DNA from: Acanthosoma haemorrhoidale
Taxonomy: Eukaryota > Arthropoda > Insecta > Hemiptera > Acanthosomatidae
Length of the DNA stretch: 64,000 nt
Reading direction: 5' to 3'
Assembly: GCA_930367205.1 (NCBI GenBank)
Contig: OV884014.1
Coordinates: 115,947,768-116,011,767, forward strand
The notes beneath the pieces were generated by a model. That model worked only from the letters and a program-made list of their open reading frames with translations, was not told the origin of the DNA and did no database searches. Shown here piece after piece: positions 47,738 to 57,325 of the stretch (position 1 is the first letter of the stretch; each line of letters opens with the position of its first letter). Made by a program: the position numbers and the translations under genes.

Positions 47738-48148
47738 GCAGGTCACGAGCCCACTGCCGTTTCAGTCTCCGAGGAGGATTAAAGGGATGAGTGGTGCAGT
47801 GCAATGACTGTGATAGGGGATTAGGGTGGTTGGATAGGTTATTAGGGAATATCATGAACTTGGAAGGGATGAGTTCGAGAATGTAAGGTATATTAAGATC
47901 GTTATGAAGTGTTTTGTTGCTGACGTAATAAGGGGCATTGACTATTGTTCTCAGGACTTTTGATTGAAAGGATTGGATACGCTTGATATTCGACTTTTTT
48001 GCTGTCCCCCATAGCTCTATTCCATATGTCCAGATTGGATACAAGTATTACTTTGTAGATTAGTAATTTATTTTCTATTGAAAGATGGGATGTCCTTTGA
48101 AGTAGTCTGTACAGTTGTCCAAAGCGTCTGTTTAGTTCTTAAATGATA
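47738..48148 (-). pseudogene. J1 jockey-like LINE, ORF2 C-terminal end
   Basis: Best view of J1 coding sequence. The minus strand reads FGQLYRLLQRTSHLSIENKL near 48110 and, in another frame from 48044, PIWTYGIELWGTAKKSNIKR, IQSFQSKVLRTIVNAPYYVS, NKTLHNDLNIPYILELI and RRLKRQWARDLL. This is the standard C-terminal region of jockey reverse transcriptases (PIWTYGIQLWG, IQ.FQSK.LR.I). It is frameshifted near 48050 and lacks its UTR. Confidence 0.9.
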
Positions 48149-48246
48149 AGAAATTAAATATTTGGTCAAATATAATTCACATTAGGGAAGTTAAACACAG
48201 TTGGTAGATACCCGGAGCTTCCGGATACTTGTCAGTACTTTTTCCT

Positions 48247-48528
48247 TTGCTTGTTAATTTCATTTACAAAGGATGAAGTGTTCATTAAGCCGAAATTTTG
48301 AGCTAATTTGCCATAACTTTTCTTGACTGTAAATCTAAATTCTGCAAATATGACAAAGACCTCTTTCGTGTTCTACCTGTCAGCCTGTCACAGAAAGCCT
48401 GTATGTTGTAAGATCGCGGTCTTACAAAAATGATCCTATATGAGCTGAGTTTTTAAAATTATATTAAAAAAACACCCCAACGGGTCTAAGCAGTATAATT
48501 TTTGGTTTGAAAATTATTACCTAAAGTG
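48247..48528 (-). repeat. Unclassified repeat R, copy 1 (inverted arm)
   Basis: About 282 bp, reverse complement of 49348-49627 with roughly 85% identity by eye; both share AGAACACGAAAGAGGTCTT. On the minus strand one frame reads NTKEVFVIFAEFRFTVKKSY and then GKLAQNFGLMNTSSFVNEIN. This looks like coding remains but matches nothing I know. Confidence 0.8.
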
Positions 48529-48799
48529 TGATAGTGGAGCATATACCATAATAAAAATTTAACATCTAAACATCATCTGGTTTGTAACGTAATATACAAA
48601 TAACTCATTTAAAAAGATATCCGCTTACCTGTTTTCGTCGATTTATTTTATGGAAGGAAGTCCGTTATATTTATGATCGCAACGTGAACGAAATATCTAT
48701 ACAAGAAAAAAATAAATTTTAACGATGAATACATTAATCCTGGGATCATCTGCTATTTTGACTAGATAAGTACAATTAGACAAAAAAAATAATAAAAAA

Positions 48800-48960
48800 A
48801 AATTGGCATTTTGTGAGGCAGACAGTAGTTGTGCGAGGGGCTGGGAGATGTCGCGGCTGCAGTCCGGCCGATCAGTGGTGCGCCGGCAGTGGTGAGGTGA
48901 GGTCTGTGCGTCTGTGGCTATGCTCGAGCATTTCGTACCTGAGGAGTCTGCACAGTGAGT
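48800..48960 (+). promoter_or_regulatory. Candidate promoter and first exon island
   Basis: GC-rich, CpG-bearing stretch in AT-rich DNA. An arthropod initiator-like TCAGT lies at 48873-48877. Possible starts are ATG 48848 (MSRLQSGRSVVRRQ, running to a GTGAGG donor at 48892) and ATG 48920 (MLEHFVPEESA, running into a consensus GTGAGT donor at 48955-48960). No downstream exon was identified in the window. Confidence 0.35.
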
Positions 48961-49347
48961 ACTCTTAATATCCTACCTGAATCACTGCAATATCTACAAC
49001 ACGGCATAGTACCTGATTGCTGGCTTTTACAGAACAATCCTACCTAATAGGCTCTTATCAATTGTTATCAGTACGTCTACACCTCAATGATGGAGTAAGC
49101 ACTATTAATTACACAACCGGATATAAAAAATAATGATTTGAAACTTTTCTTTTGAAAAATAATATATATTTCATTTTGTTTCTTCTTGGTTTAATGGTTT
49201 TAATATTCATCAATGATATGATCTGTTTACAAAGATTAAGAATATAATTGTAAATTTTGGAAAATACTGCTTGAGATTCAAAGATATTTATCTTAATCGT
49301 TATATCAACTTGGAAACTGAATATTAAAAAAAAAAATTTTCTTTATA

Positions 49348-49627
49348 ACACACTTTAGGTAATAATTTTCAAACCCAAAATTATACGGCTTGGAACCGTT
49401 GGGGTGTTTTTTTAATATAATTTTAAGAATTGAGCTCATATAGGATCACTTTTAAGACCGCTATCGTACAACAGGCTTTCTGTGACAGGCCGGCAGGTAG
49501 AACACGAAAGAGGTCTTCGCCATATTTGCAGAATTTAGGTTTACAGTCAAGAAACCTTACGGAAAATTAGCTCACAATTTATTGCTTGATCAACACTTCA
49601 TCCTTTGAACTTGTAAATGAAATTTTG
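49348..49627 (+). repeat. Unclassified repeat R, copy 2 (inverted arm)
   Basis: Plus-strand partner of 48247-48528; together they form a 0.28-kb inverted repeat enclosing about 0.8 kb. The same reading frame is broken by stops here. Confidence 0.8.
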
Positions 49628-50061
49628 TAAACGGAAAAATATATTTAGCTTTGAACTATCTTGACTAATAAAAGTATATAGAATATTCTAGACACACCTC
49701 CAAGGGAGGATCAGGTCAGATAAAATTCACCCAATGTATATTTGGCGCAAGAGAATTTATATTATAGTTATAAACAAATACTCAGGAATAATTCTTCTTG
49801 ACGGAGAGTTGCGTAGGATTACTGGGTTATAAATATTATTTAGCATTATACAAACAAAATAAAAAAACAATTTTTTGTTGCATACGGATAAAAAGTATTT
49901 ATCTGAGGATAGAGGGTAGGATATCATTCAAATATGTATGTTCGGCCTGTGTCTGTTTATTTTACGATACCAAAGATCTAAAATATTAAATGTATATTCC
50001 ACAACTCTTGATTTGTACTTTATTTGTTTTTGATATTTTATAACGGTAGTTACTTTAATTT

Positions 50062-50256
50062 TTAATATAATTTTAAAAATTCAGCTCATATAGCAACATT
50101 TTTTAGACCGCGAATGTATAACAGGCTTTCTGTGACAGCCCGACTGGTAGAACACGAAAGAGGTCTTCGTCATATTTGCAGAATTTAGATTTACAGTCAA
50201 TAAAAGTTATGGCAAATTAGCTCAAAATTTTGGCTTAATCAACACTTCATCCATCG
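50062..50256 (+). repeat. Unclassified repeat R, copy 3 (partial)
   Basis: Direct copy of the central and right part of 49348-49627, starting at TTAATATAATTTTAAAAATT. It lacks the first about 60 bp and the last about 20 bp. Confidence 0.8.
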
Positions 50257-51132
50257 CGTAGTTTATGCGGGAGAAAAATAAAAGAGTCCATCCCCTGATT
50301 GCTAACTAACCTACGTCACTCTGCGTAACAGCGCCAACCTTTATAAACCACATCTCTGAATTTAATTATAAAGCTTTTAAAAAATATATCGTAAAATGTC
50401 AGTAATATTTTCCTTTAAAATTCTCATTTTGTATTTTTAGTTAATAAATACAATTCAGTTCATAATTTTAATTGGTAAAAATCAAATAATACTACTGATT
50501 CGTAATTAGTAGATAATTTATTTCAGCCCAAAAATGTATAATTTATTACCTGGGAGGTTGAAAAGTGTTGAAAAAACAAGGTTATGTACGTTTGTATATG
50601 ACAAGCGATCTAGAAATGAACTGTCAAATGTTTCGCTGAAAGACAGCAGAAACTCCCCCCTGCAGTGCTCATTAAACTTGTTCCAGTTAGTTATTTGGGT
50701 CACAGTGACTTGATAAATGTCTGTGTAACTGCTCCCTAGGCCAGCGGATAGACAAAGACATGTTTTAGCATACTCTGACTGCACGATATATTCCATCGCC
50801 TACTTACTGTCTCTGGCCGTTCCTCACTTTCCTTCGTGAGCAAACGTCATCTATCGATTCTTGACCGTGATTTCGTTCATCCAGTTTTTCTGCAGTTCAT
50901 TGCATCGGTACAAATCCTTAAAAAAAAAAAAAATCACGTTTTTATGGTTTGATTTGATTAAAATCAGAAATCCTTACGTTTTCAACTGTCTTTTTTTTCC
51001 CTTTTCTTTTCTTCCTAGCCCCTTTAAATTTACAGATAATTAAATACAATTATAGATCCTCAGATGAATTTTTGTATTTCCTGTAGCGTCGACTTTATAT
51101 ACAGGGTTTTTCCCCCCCCCCCTTTCTTTTTT
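50257..51132. other. AT-rich unique DNA, nothing recognised
   Basis: A 92-codon minus-strand frame at 50518-50796 has no recognised relative. An 11-base C run lies at 51112-51122. Confidence 0.45.
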
Positions 51133-51271
51133 CTAAGCTCTCTAGTTAGAAATTCAGGATGAGGGAAAAATATAGAATATTTAGGTTAATCGGATCCTTA
51201 TACTAGGAGTACCTGCTTGAAGGTGGTATGAGAGGATTAAGGGGTGTGGGAAACCTCGGTGGAGGTTGGTT
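51133..51271 (-). mobile_element. Unclassified LINE 3' terminus (family X), copy 1
   Basis: On the minus strand the segment ends in CTAACTAGAGAGCTTAG followed by an A-rich tail, like a retroelement 3' end. Related to 54206-54420 (shared GTACCTGCTTGAAGGTGGT on the plus strand) and the source-type sequence of the 65-bp filler at 40873-40937. Confidence 0.6.
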
Positions 51272-51501
51272 ATATAAAAATTATATAATGGAATAAACAA
51301 GTATAATGATACACATTGTACGTGACTGGACTGAACTGACTCTAACAAAGGTGATGGGGCTCACGTTTTTGATCAAACTTAAAACTAACTTACATACTAA
51401 TTCTTAACCTAATTTCCCCCTGACGGTCTGTTGACATCGATGCGGGATGGGTGGTGGGGTCATAGTGTTAAACACTGGGTTGGTTAGGAGCTGCAACGAG
51501 A
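51272..51501 (-). mobile_element. J2 jockey-like LINE, 3' end
   Basis: Minus-strand J2 tail: NPVFNT codons (plus-strand GTGTTAAACACTGGGTTGG near 51466), the proline-rich end and the complete UTR with GGTGATGGGGCTCACG near 51351. Directly abuts family X. Confidence 0.82.
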
Positions 51502-52582
51502 AATTTACTTATTAAAAATTTCACAAGCAGACGTGAATTCCCTGTTATATCTATAAAGTTGAAATTTTACATCGAGATTTCATTTGATTACCATTAATGA
51601 TGAAAAATATTTTCAAATCCATTAACATAATGAAGGGTTAGTTACTGATTACTTGATGACACTACATTTTGACAGTACGCGCAGACATAATTAAAAAAAA
51701 ATCGTGTACTCTCCGGGAAATGGGAGCGATTTTATCACTGCATCCATGATTATATGAGTTCATTAAATATAAAACAGTTGCACGTATTAATTTGTGGCTG
51801 TCACGCAGAATCGTCACGAATGTGGGAATGTAATGTAATTATTATTATGACAAAATGGGACATCTGACAAATCCAGTCGTGAATAAAACGAATTGTCAGT
51901 CGGTGTGAAGGATATGGTTTCCTTTGTAAAATAGTGCACCTGAGGTGTCGTAGAACTTTTGGTTGAGTATGTCAGCGCATAAATCAAATTTGCATTTAAA
52001 CACCATGTGTATACCAAGTGTACCAATATTAACCAATACTAATAATATTGTATTTTTGAACAATAAAGATTAATTTCGGTACAAGCCTCAGGGCGTACAG
52101 CTGGCCAAACTGTAATATGCCTTACGTTAAAAAATAATGAAAGCAAACATCAAAAAATGATTTTTTTTTAATTTACTTTCTAGCTATTGAATATTTATTG
52201 TTTGCCAATATATTTTTATATTGATTAAAAAGCTATACAAGTTGTTTATAAGAAATAAAAAAAAAAAATGAAATACAAAATTACTAATCGTATATACACT
52301 AAAGGTAAATTCCATTGATATTATCAATTAGAAGTATGAAAGAAAATTATTTACTACCGTATTAGAAGAAGAAGGAAAAAAATAATGTACGCTGTGACAC
52401 TACAATCTAACAAAGTAATTTATCTTTCTTAAAGCAATATTTCAGGGACAATAATGCTCAACAAAAATATCAATTCAAGTTTCTATCCATCTAAACATTG
52501 AACATATTAAGTATCTAACGATAGGGAATTAAATGAACTTGTTTTCATGATAATCGTCTTGTAAATAAAATATATATAAAAA
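51502..52582. other. AT-rich unique DNA, nothing recognised
   Basis: No element or product recognised. Confidence 0.5.
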
Positions 52583-52968
52583 CAACTTTATTATGAAAAA
52601 GTTACAATCTGCCTTATGGGGCAATAAGTAATTGTGATGAACGTTCTTATTCATACAATATTGACAATTCGTCATTCATTCATACAGTATTTACAAACAG
52701 TCTAGAGCCCTCCCAAATCCACATGGCTCTCATCTCCCTGTCATGCGAAAGAGGAAGCGGAGTCTTGGGAAGTCCCCCACGCTTCTCCGTCAGCCGCGTC
52801 ACTGGATAATAGCCAGCGGAGGCTGACCAAGAGCGTGAGAGCCACAGATGCTCAGGACATGATTGGAGAAACTGGCCATTGTCAGGACTCCCACTGACAC
52901 GTATTTATAGCAGTCACTGCTGCTTTAGTCTTGGAGGAGGATTGTAGCGATGTGTGACGCAGTGTAAC
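52583..52968 (-). mobile_element. J1 jockey-like LINE, 3' end
   Basis: Starts at the J1 3' terminus (plus-strand AACTTTATTATGAAAAAGTT), carries nearly the full UTR (GCGAGAGCC-type stretch near 52830, CAGGACATGATTGGAGAAAC) and a decayed ORF2 end near 52915-52968. Confidence 0.82.
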
Positions 52969-53791
52969 TCTTGAAAATAGCTTTAAAATTAAAAAAAAAA
53001 AATCAGATTACCTACATTATCACCAGACGGGGACGTGTTCTGATACAAACTAAAGTGTTGTCCCTGCAGCGTGTAGGTAATATTTAGATCAAAGATGATT
53101 AGGTAATGATCAAAATCATTTTTGCGCGCGGTAGTACTGCAGTAGCCATAACATCAAAGAATTCCTCCGGAGTGTCGGTATGGTTAGTAGCTGCGTCACG
53201 GAGAAATGGTATTTAATTAAAACAACAAGAAGGGAAAAAAAGGTTTCCAGTTATTGTTTAAATAAGTAATTTATAGACAAATTATGCATTCTGCTAAATG
53301 AACTGCTGTAAAATGTAAATTAATGGATTCTGACCTCAGCCGGCTGACTTGTTTAACGAACAGTCCACCAGAGTTGGCAGCTCTTTCTGTTTCGTCAATT
53401 TGCTTTCTTGGTTTTAAAACTCAAGTCACACTGTCTCGTCGTCCTGTGATAAAACACACTTTATTCAAATACACTTTATGCTAAGAAACTTGTTCATTTC
53501 AAAGGAAAATGTTCTCAAAAACTAGTAGGGATAATGAGTGCTTAACATATATTAATAATTATATCTATCTATTGATGTATGTTGATTGGTTTTGGCATAA
53601 TTCTCACAAATACCCTGAAACTTCCACCGGAAACATTCATAATGAACACCTATAATAAAAACACTATTTCACATACTGTTAACTTACTTTTGGTTCGTCC
53701 TGTATATTTTTGTTCATTTATTGTAAATGAAAAATTATTCTTAGTTGCAGTATATAACCCCACTGTTGTCAAATTTAATAGTTATAAGTAA
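52969..53791. other. AT-rich unique DNA, nothing recognised
   Basis: 53040-53210 has balanced composition. No product recognised. Confidence 0.45.
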
Positions 53792-54046
53792 ATTCATGAA
53801 ATTCCATAGTAACCCATCCAACCATCCTACTCCCCTTGCACAACACTGCACCACTCATCCCTATAATCCTTTTCGGAGACTGAAACGGCAGCGGCCTCGT
53901 GACCTGCTATAAATGCGTAACAGTGAGAGTCCTGCAATGGTCAGTTTCTCTAATCATGTCCTGAGCGTCTGTGGCTCCCGCGTTATTGGTCAGCCTCCAC
54001 TGGCTATTGTCCGGCGACGCATCTGACGGAGGAGCATTTTCCACGG
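53792..54046 (+). mobile_element. J1 jockey-like LINE, ORF2 end and partial 3' UTR
   Basis: Plus-strand TTCATGAAATTCCATAGTAA and the LSNHPT-type codons, the KRQRPRDLL end near 53886-53912, then the UTR to ATCTGACGGAGGAGC. Loses the 3' terminus at about 54046, where a possible J2 UTR scrap (AAGGTGAGCCTCATCACC) follows. Confidence 0.8.
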
Positions 54047-54205
54047 TTGCAAGCTGAAGGTGAGCCTCATCACCTAGTGAGTGTATGTGTATTGGACTTT
54101 TAACAACAATCTGAAAGTATTATATTGTATGCACTCCTTCGAATGCATATGCGAACGCAGCACGAGGAGACAGCTGTAATTCCAAATTTATTTATTTATT
54201 TTTTT

Positions 54206-54420
54206 CTAAGCTCTCTAGTTAGAAGATTAGGGATGAGGGGAAAATAAGGAATATTTGGGTTGAGCGGATCCGTACCTGCTTGAAGGTGGTGTGAGAGAAT
54301 TAAGGAGTGTGGGAAGCCTCGGTAGAGGTCGGTTGTTGCGGTACAGTGGTGAGAGTCCACTGAAGGCTGAGCCTAGAGTCTCTCTAGTCGTATTTAGTTG
54401 GATAGCAGTGATGGGTGCCC
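54206..54420 (-). mobile_element. Unclassified LINE 3' terminus (family X), copy 2
   Basis: Minus-strand 3' end CTAACTAGAGAGCTTAG with an A/AAAT tail at 54186-54205. The 5' part (54335-54420) is absent from copy 1. It immediately follows a 20-base A tract (minus strand, 54422-54441), which may be the poly-A tail of the unit carrying the ORF1 at 54638-55645. Confidence 0.6.
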
Positions 54421-54637
54421 GTTTTTTTTTTTTTTTTTTTTATTATTTGTTCCGGCATTTGTGCACCGCGGCCTCACTGAGACCTATTGTGCGCCGTCCA
54501 TGTCCCTGTCCTATATATGTGACAGGCCCACGGCCTTTGCAAATCTGAGGATACTGAATGGATCGATCAGTTCACATAGTTTGGGATCTACAATGCGATC
54601 ACTACCAAAGTGAAGGTATCGCCTTCTAGCTAAGTTA

Positions 54638-55645
54638 TCACAGTACTACTTTCGGCGGCTTCTTCTTATCCAACACCCTGAGAGCGACCTTAGTGAACCC
54701 ATAGTTCAGCTTAAGCTTCCGCTTCTCAAGGTATTCCATACTAGTCTCTGGGGCAGACAGGATCGCAAAGAAGCCATGCTTCTCCACCTTGGTGCCCAGG
54801 AGTCTCCATAATCCAATATCAGGTACCCTAGAGTTTTGGGTCCTGATCCTCTTCATGAAATGTCCTTCCAGAGGCATTTCTCCTGTAATGAAGGTTCCTA
54901 CCTTCACGGTTTTATGAAGCTCCTCCACCTTTCCTACACGGAGCTCCAGATCCCCACTGATTTTAAAATTGGGTACTATAATCGAAAACCAGTCCTTGGT
55001 CTCCTGGTTGTCGCAGACTATGACACAGGCTCCCACATGTGGGTAAATTCCGCTGAATTCAGCCTGTGTCCCTTTCTCTTCTTCCAGCTGATCGACAAAT
55101 TTCATCAGCTGTTCCTTCATTTCCTCGCAATTCTCCTTCGTCAGCTGAGTGGACGGATATCCACTAGGGATAATCGCCACCCTGCTTCCTCCGGCAGCAA
55201 TCGCGTAGGATGCAATACTAGCATCCCCACCCCTATGCCTCTTTGCCGTAGGCGCAGAGGTACCGGGTGAGGACCTAATCCTTTTCTCTGGAGCCCACCC
55301 AGACCCTGTCGTATTCCCGGACCCCGAAGGTCCTGGAAGTCCGGCCGGATCCTCAGGTGGCCCTCCAGCCAACATTGCCCTCCTCCACTTCTTCCTCTGG
55401 GCTCCAGAGAACTTTTGCTTGGAGGTCTCGCCTACATCCTTGGATGCAGTGTCCCTACCAGGCGCCAAGCTCTCTGGCTCCATTACCAGTCCGCTTACCT
55501 CCTCTACAAGCGTCGCAAGCGAGCTCATAGAGGCTTCGTCGTCCACTACCTCAGCGCCAAGGTCCATTGAAGGCCCCTGGGCTGAGTCCTCTCCGCTGAT
55601 CAAGCTGACCAGCTCCTCCATATCTTCATTGTTAGTTACACTCAT
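54638..55645 (-). CDS. LINE ORF1 (Gag-like) protein with DUF4780-like domain
   Basis: Intact 335-codon frame from the ATG at 55645; the frame is open a further 32 codons upstream to a TTG at 55741, probably 5' UTR. Seen: an acidic N-terminus (MSVTNNEDMEELVSLISGED), a basic patch (QRKKWRRAM), a Pro/Gly/Ser-rich linker, a nuclear-signal-like KRIRSSPGTSAPTAKRHRGG, then a C-terminal domain of about 165 residues with VGACVIVCDNQETKDWF, TQNSRVPDIGLWRL and LKLNYG. Its spacing of Gly, Cys-ET-W, QN and W-R fits DUF4780, a domain frequent in insect retroelement-associated proteins. In such elements ORF1 would bind RNA and package it. GC content is much higher than the flanks. No ORF2 follows; 200 bp after the stop comes an A20 tract. 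Confidence 0.7.
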   Translation of the reverse strand: MSVTNNEDMEELVSLISGEDSAQGPSMDLGAEVVDDEASMSSLATLVEEVSGLVMEPESLAPGRDTASKDVGETSKQKFSGAQRKKWRRAMLAGGPPEDPAGLPGPSGSGNTTGSGWAPEKRIRSSPGTSAPTAKRHRGGDASIASYAIAAGGSRVAIIPSGYPSTQLTKENCEEMKEQLMKFVDQLEEEKGTQAEFSGIYPHVGACVIVCDNQETKDWFSIIVPNFKISGDLELRVGKVEELHKTVKVGTFITGEMPLEGHFMKRIRTQNSRVPDIGLWRLLGTKVEKHGFFAILSAPETSMEYLEKRKLKLNYGFTKVALRVLDKKKPPKVVL

Positions 55646-56056
55646 CTTTTTCCCACGAATGTGGGGAAAGTTACTCCGCAGGTACTGCCCCCTCTCCCTG
55701 CAGAGGGCATTTATTACAATGGGGTGCGCCTGGTGCCCCAAGGGGGTCGATTAGAGACAGTGTATTTTTATACACCCCCTGCCATTCGGCCACAGCTCGA
55801 GCTCCTCTTCACTTGGCTTGGGTGTTTAGGAGATCTCCACATGGATTCCATGGGGAGATCCCGCCTCTGTCGTCCGCGAGTCCATCGGACTCCCCAGGGG
55901 GTACCACTTGGAGGTGACAGTAGGCGTTGGTAGGGATAGGTCAGACTGGGAGTTCACAAGCAGTGAGTAGGGCACTATTGCTTGATTCCTCCGCTACGAG
56001 TATAGGAGACCCCCGCACCTGTCTCCCTCTCTAGTCTTTCCATTACCCTACCCATT

Positions 56057-56990
56057 TTACCCCCCTGGGTGCCCGTTAGAGGGTTGTTGTTGGGCCAAGT
56101 CCACCATTTGGTCTGCTTTACTCGATCTTGTGAGTTGCCATCTTGCCGGTAGCGGGGGGGGGGGTGTCATGTCTCGGAATAGAGGGTTTAGGCTATGTTT
56201 CATCGAGTCGAAGAACTTGATGTGTCTTCTTTTGATGGCTTCGGTGATGGTGGGGACTTTGAACTTTTCGTGCATGTCGGAAGCCTTCATTTCACGAAAA
56301 GGGGTATGCCCTAGTGCCGTGCGCAGGATCTTGTTCTGGAAGATCTGGAGTCGAGTTATGGTGCCCAGCACCATTTAGGAATCTAAAGAGTGGTGTCCCA
56401 AACAGTAGAGCTGGCCTCAGGACGCTCTTGTATATTAAGAGTTTCAGTCGAAGGGATATGGCCTGGCTGGTGATGAGATGCTGGAGAGAGTAGTAAGTTC
56501 TGCATACTCGTTTCAATTTCTTCTGCAAATGTGTGCCGAACGTCATGTGCCTGCCTAGGTTGATGCCTAGGTAGCAGGTGCTGTTGGCAAGTTCGCATTC
56601 AGTCCCGTCTCTGGTGAAGCTGGGTGGCCGCTTTCTTTTCCCGTGCTGGAAAGAGAAGATGATACCTTCGTCTTGGCTGGGTTCACCTGAATGTGGACAG
56701 CTCGCAGCCTGTCGGTGATTAATTGACTTGCTCCCTCTGGAGCCTTTAGAGCTTTCTTTGGGTTGAGGCTGGTGCTGTAGACTCCTATGTTGTCCGCATA
56801 TGCCGCTACCTCACAATTGGAGTATGATGCTCCTACTGTGTGCGCGGTGTATATGTTGAAGAGTAGGAGTCCTAGCACCGACCCTTGGGGATCTCCGACG
56901 ACAAAATCTCTTCTGGTGGTCGATACGGCTGCTATTCGCACAGAAAAGGTTCTGTCTGCTAGATAGGAAGACATGATGTTCTGGAGTTGC
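56057..56990 (-). pseudogene. J3 jockey-like LINE, ORF2 reverse transcriptase and C-terminal end
   Basis: 56974-56567 reads SSYLADRTFSVRI, GDPQGSVLGLLLFNIYT (RT block 4, normally PQGSVLGP) and VAAYADNIGVYST, where the catalytic YADD is YADN; the second Asp is replaced by Asn. After a frameshift near 56567, 56546-56374 reads MTFGTHLQKKLKRVCRTYYS and LRLKLLIYKSVLRPALLFGT. 56374-56057 continues RLQIFQNKILRTALGHTPFR and KRRHIKFFDSMKHSLNPLF to the end of ORF2. At least two frameshifts, and the N-terminal half and endonuclease are missing. Confidence 0.88.
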
Positions 56991-57240
56991 GCAGGAACTT
57001 CGTGCGGAATTTTATTACAATAAAGAAGTTCTATATTAAATTAATAGTTATAAGTCATAGGGAAGGGAAAAATAAAATTCTTAAAATAAAAACGCATACA
57101 TTCTTACCAACTAGGCTGCCCGAGTCACTTATATTATAGAGTCTCGTTATGGCTTTTATCGATTGCTTTTAACAGTGTTTTCGTATTAAATATTGTTACA
57201 GATTATAAAACTATATTGTAATTATTATTCATGATGTACA

Positions 57241-57325
57241 ATATTGCTGGTATATAATGATATACATTATAGTTGACTGGATTAAACTGACTAATAAAGG
57301 TCATGGGGCTTTTTGATCAACATAC
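57241..57325 (-). mobile_element. J2 jockey-like LINE, 3' terminal scrap
   Basis: About 80 bp of the J2 UTR end (plus-strand TATAATGATATACATTATAG and AAAGGTCATGGGGC). Nothing upstream is kept. Confidence 0.7.

Noticed and set aside
54836..55270. 144-codon plus-strand frame
   Set aside because: Lies antisense within the LINE ORF1 coding region.
55661..55933. 90-codon plus-strand frame
   Set aside because: Antisense and leader sequence of the LINE ORF1 unit, not a separate gene.
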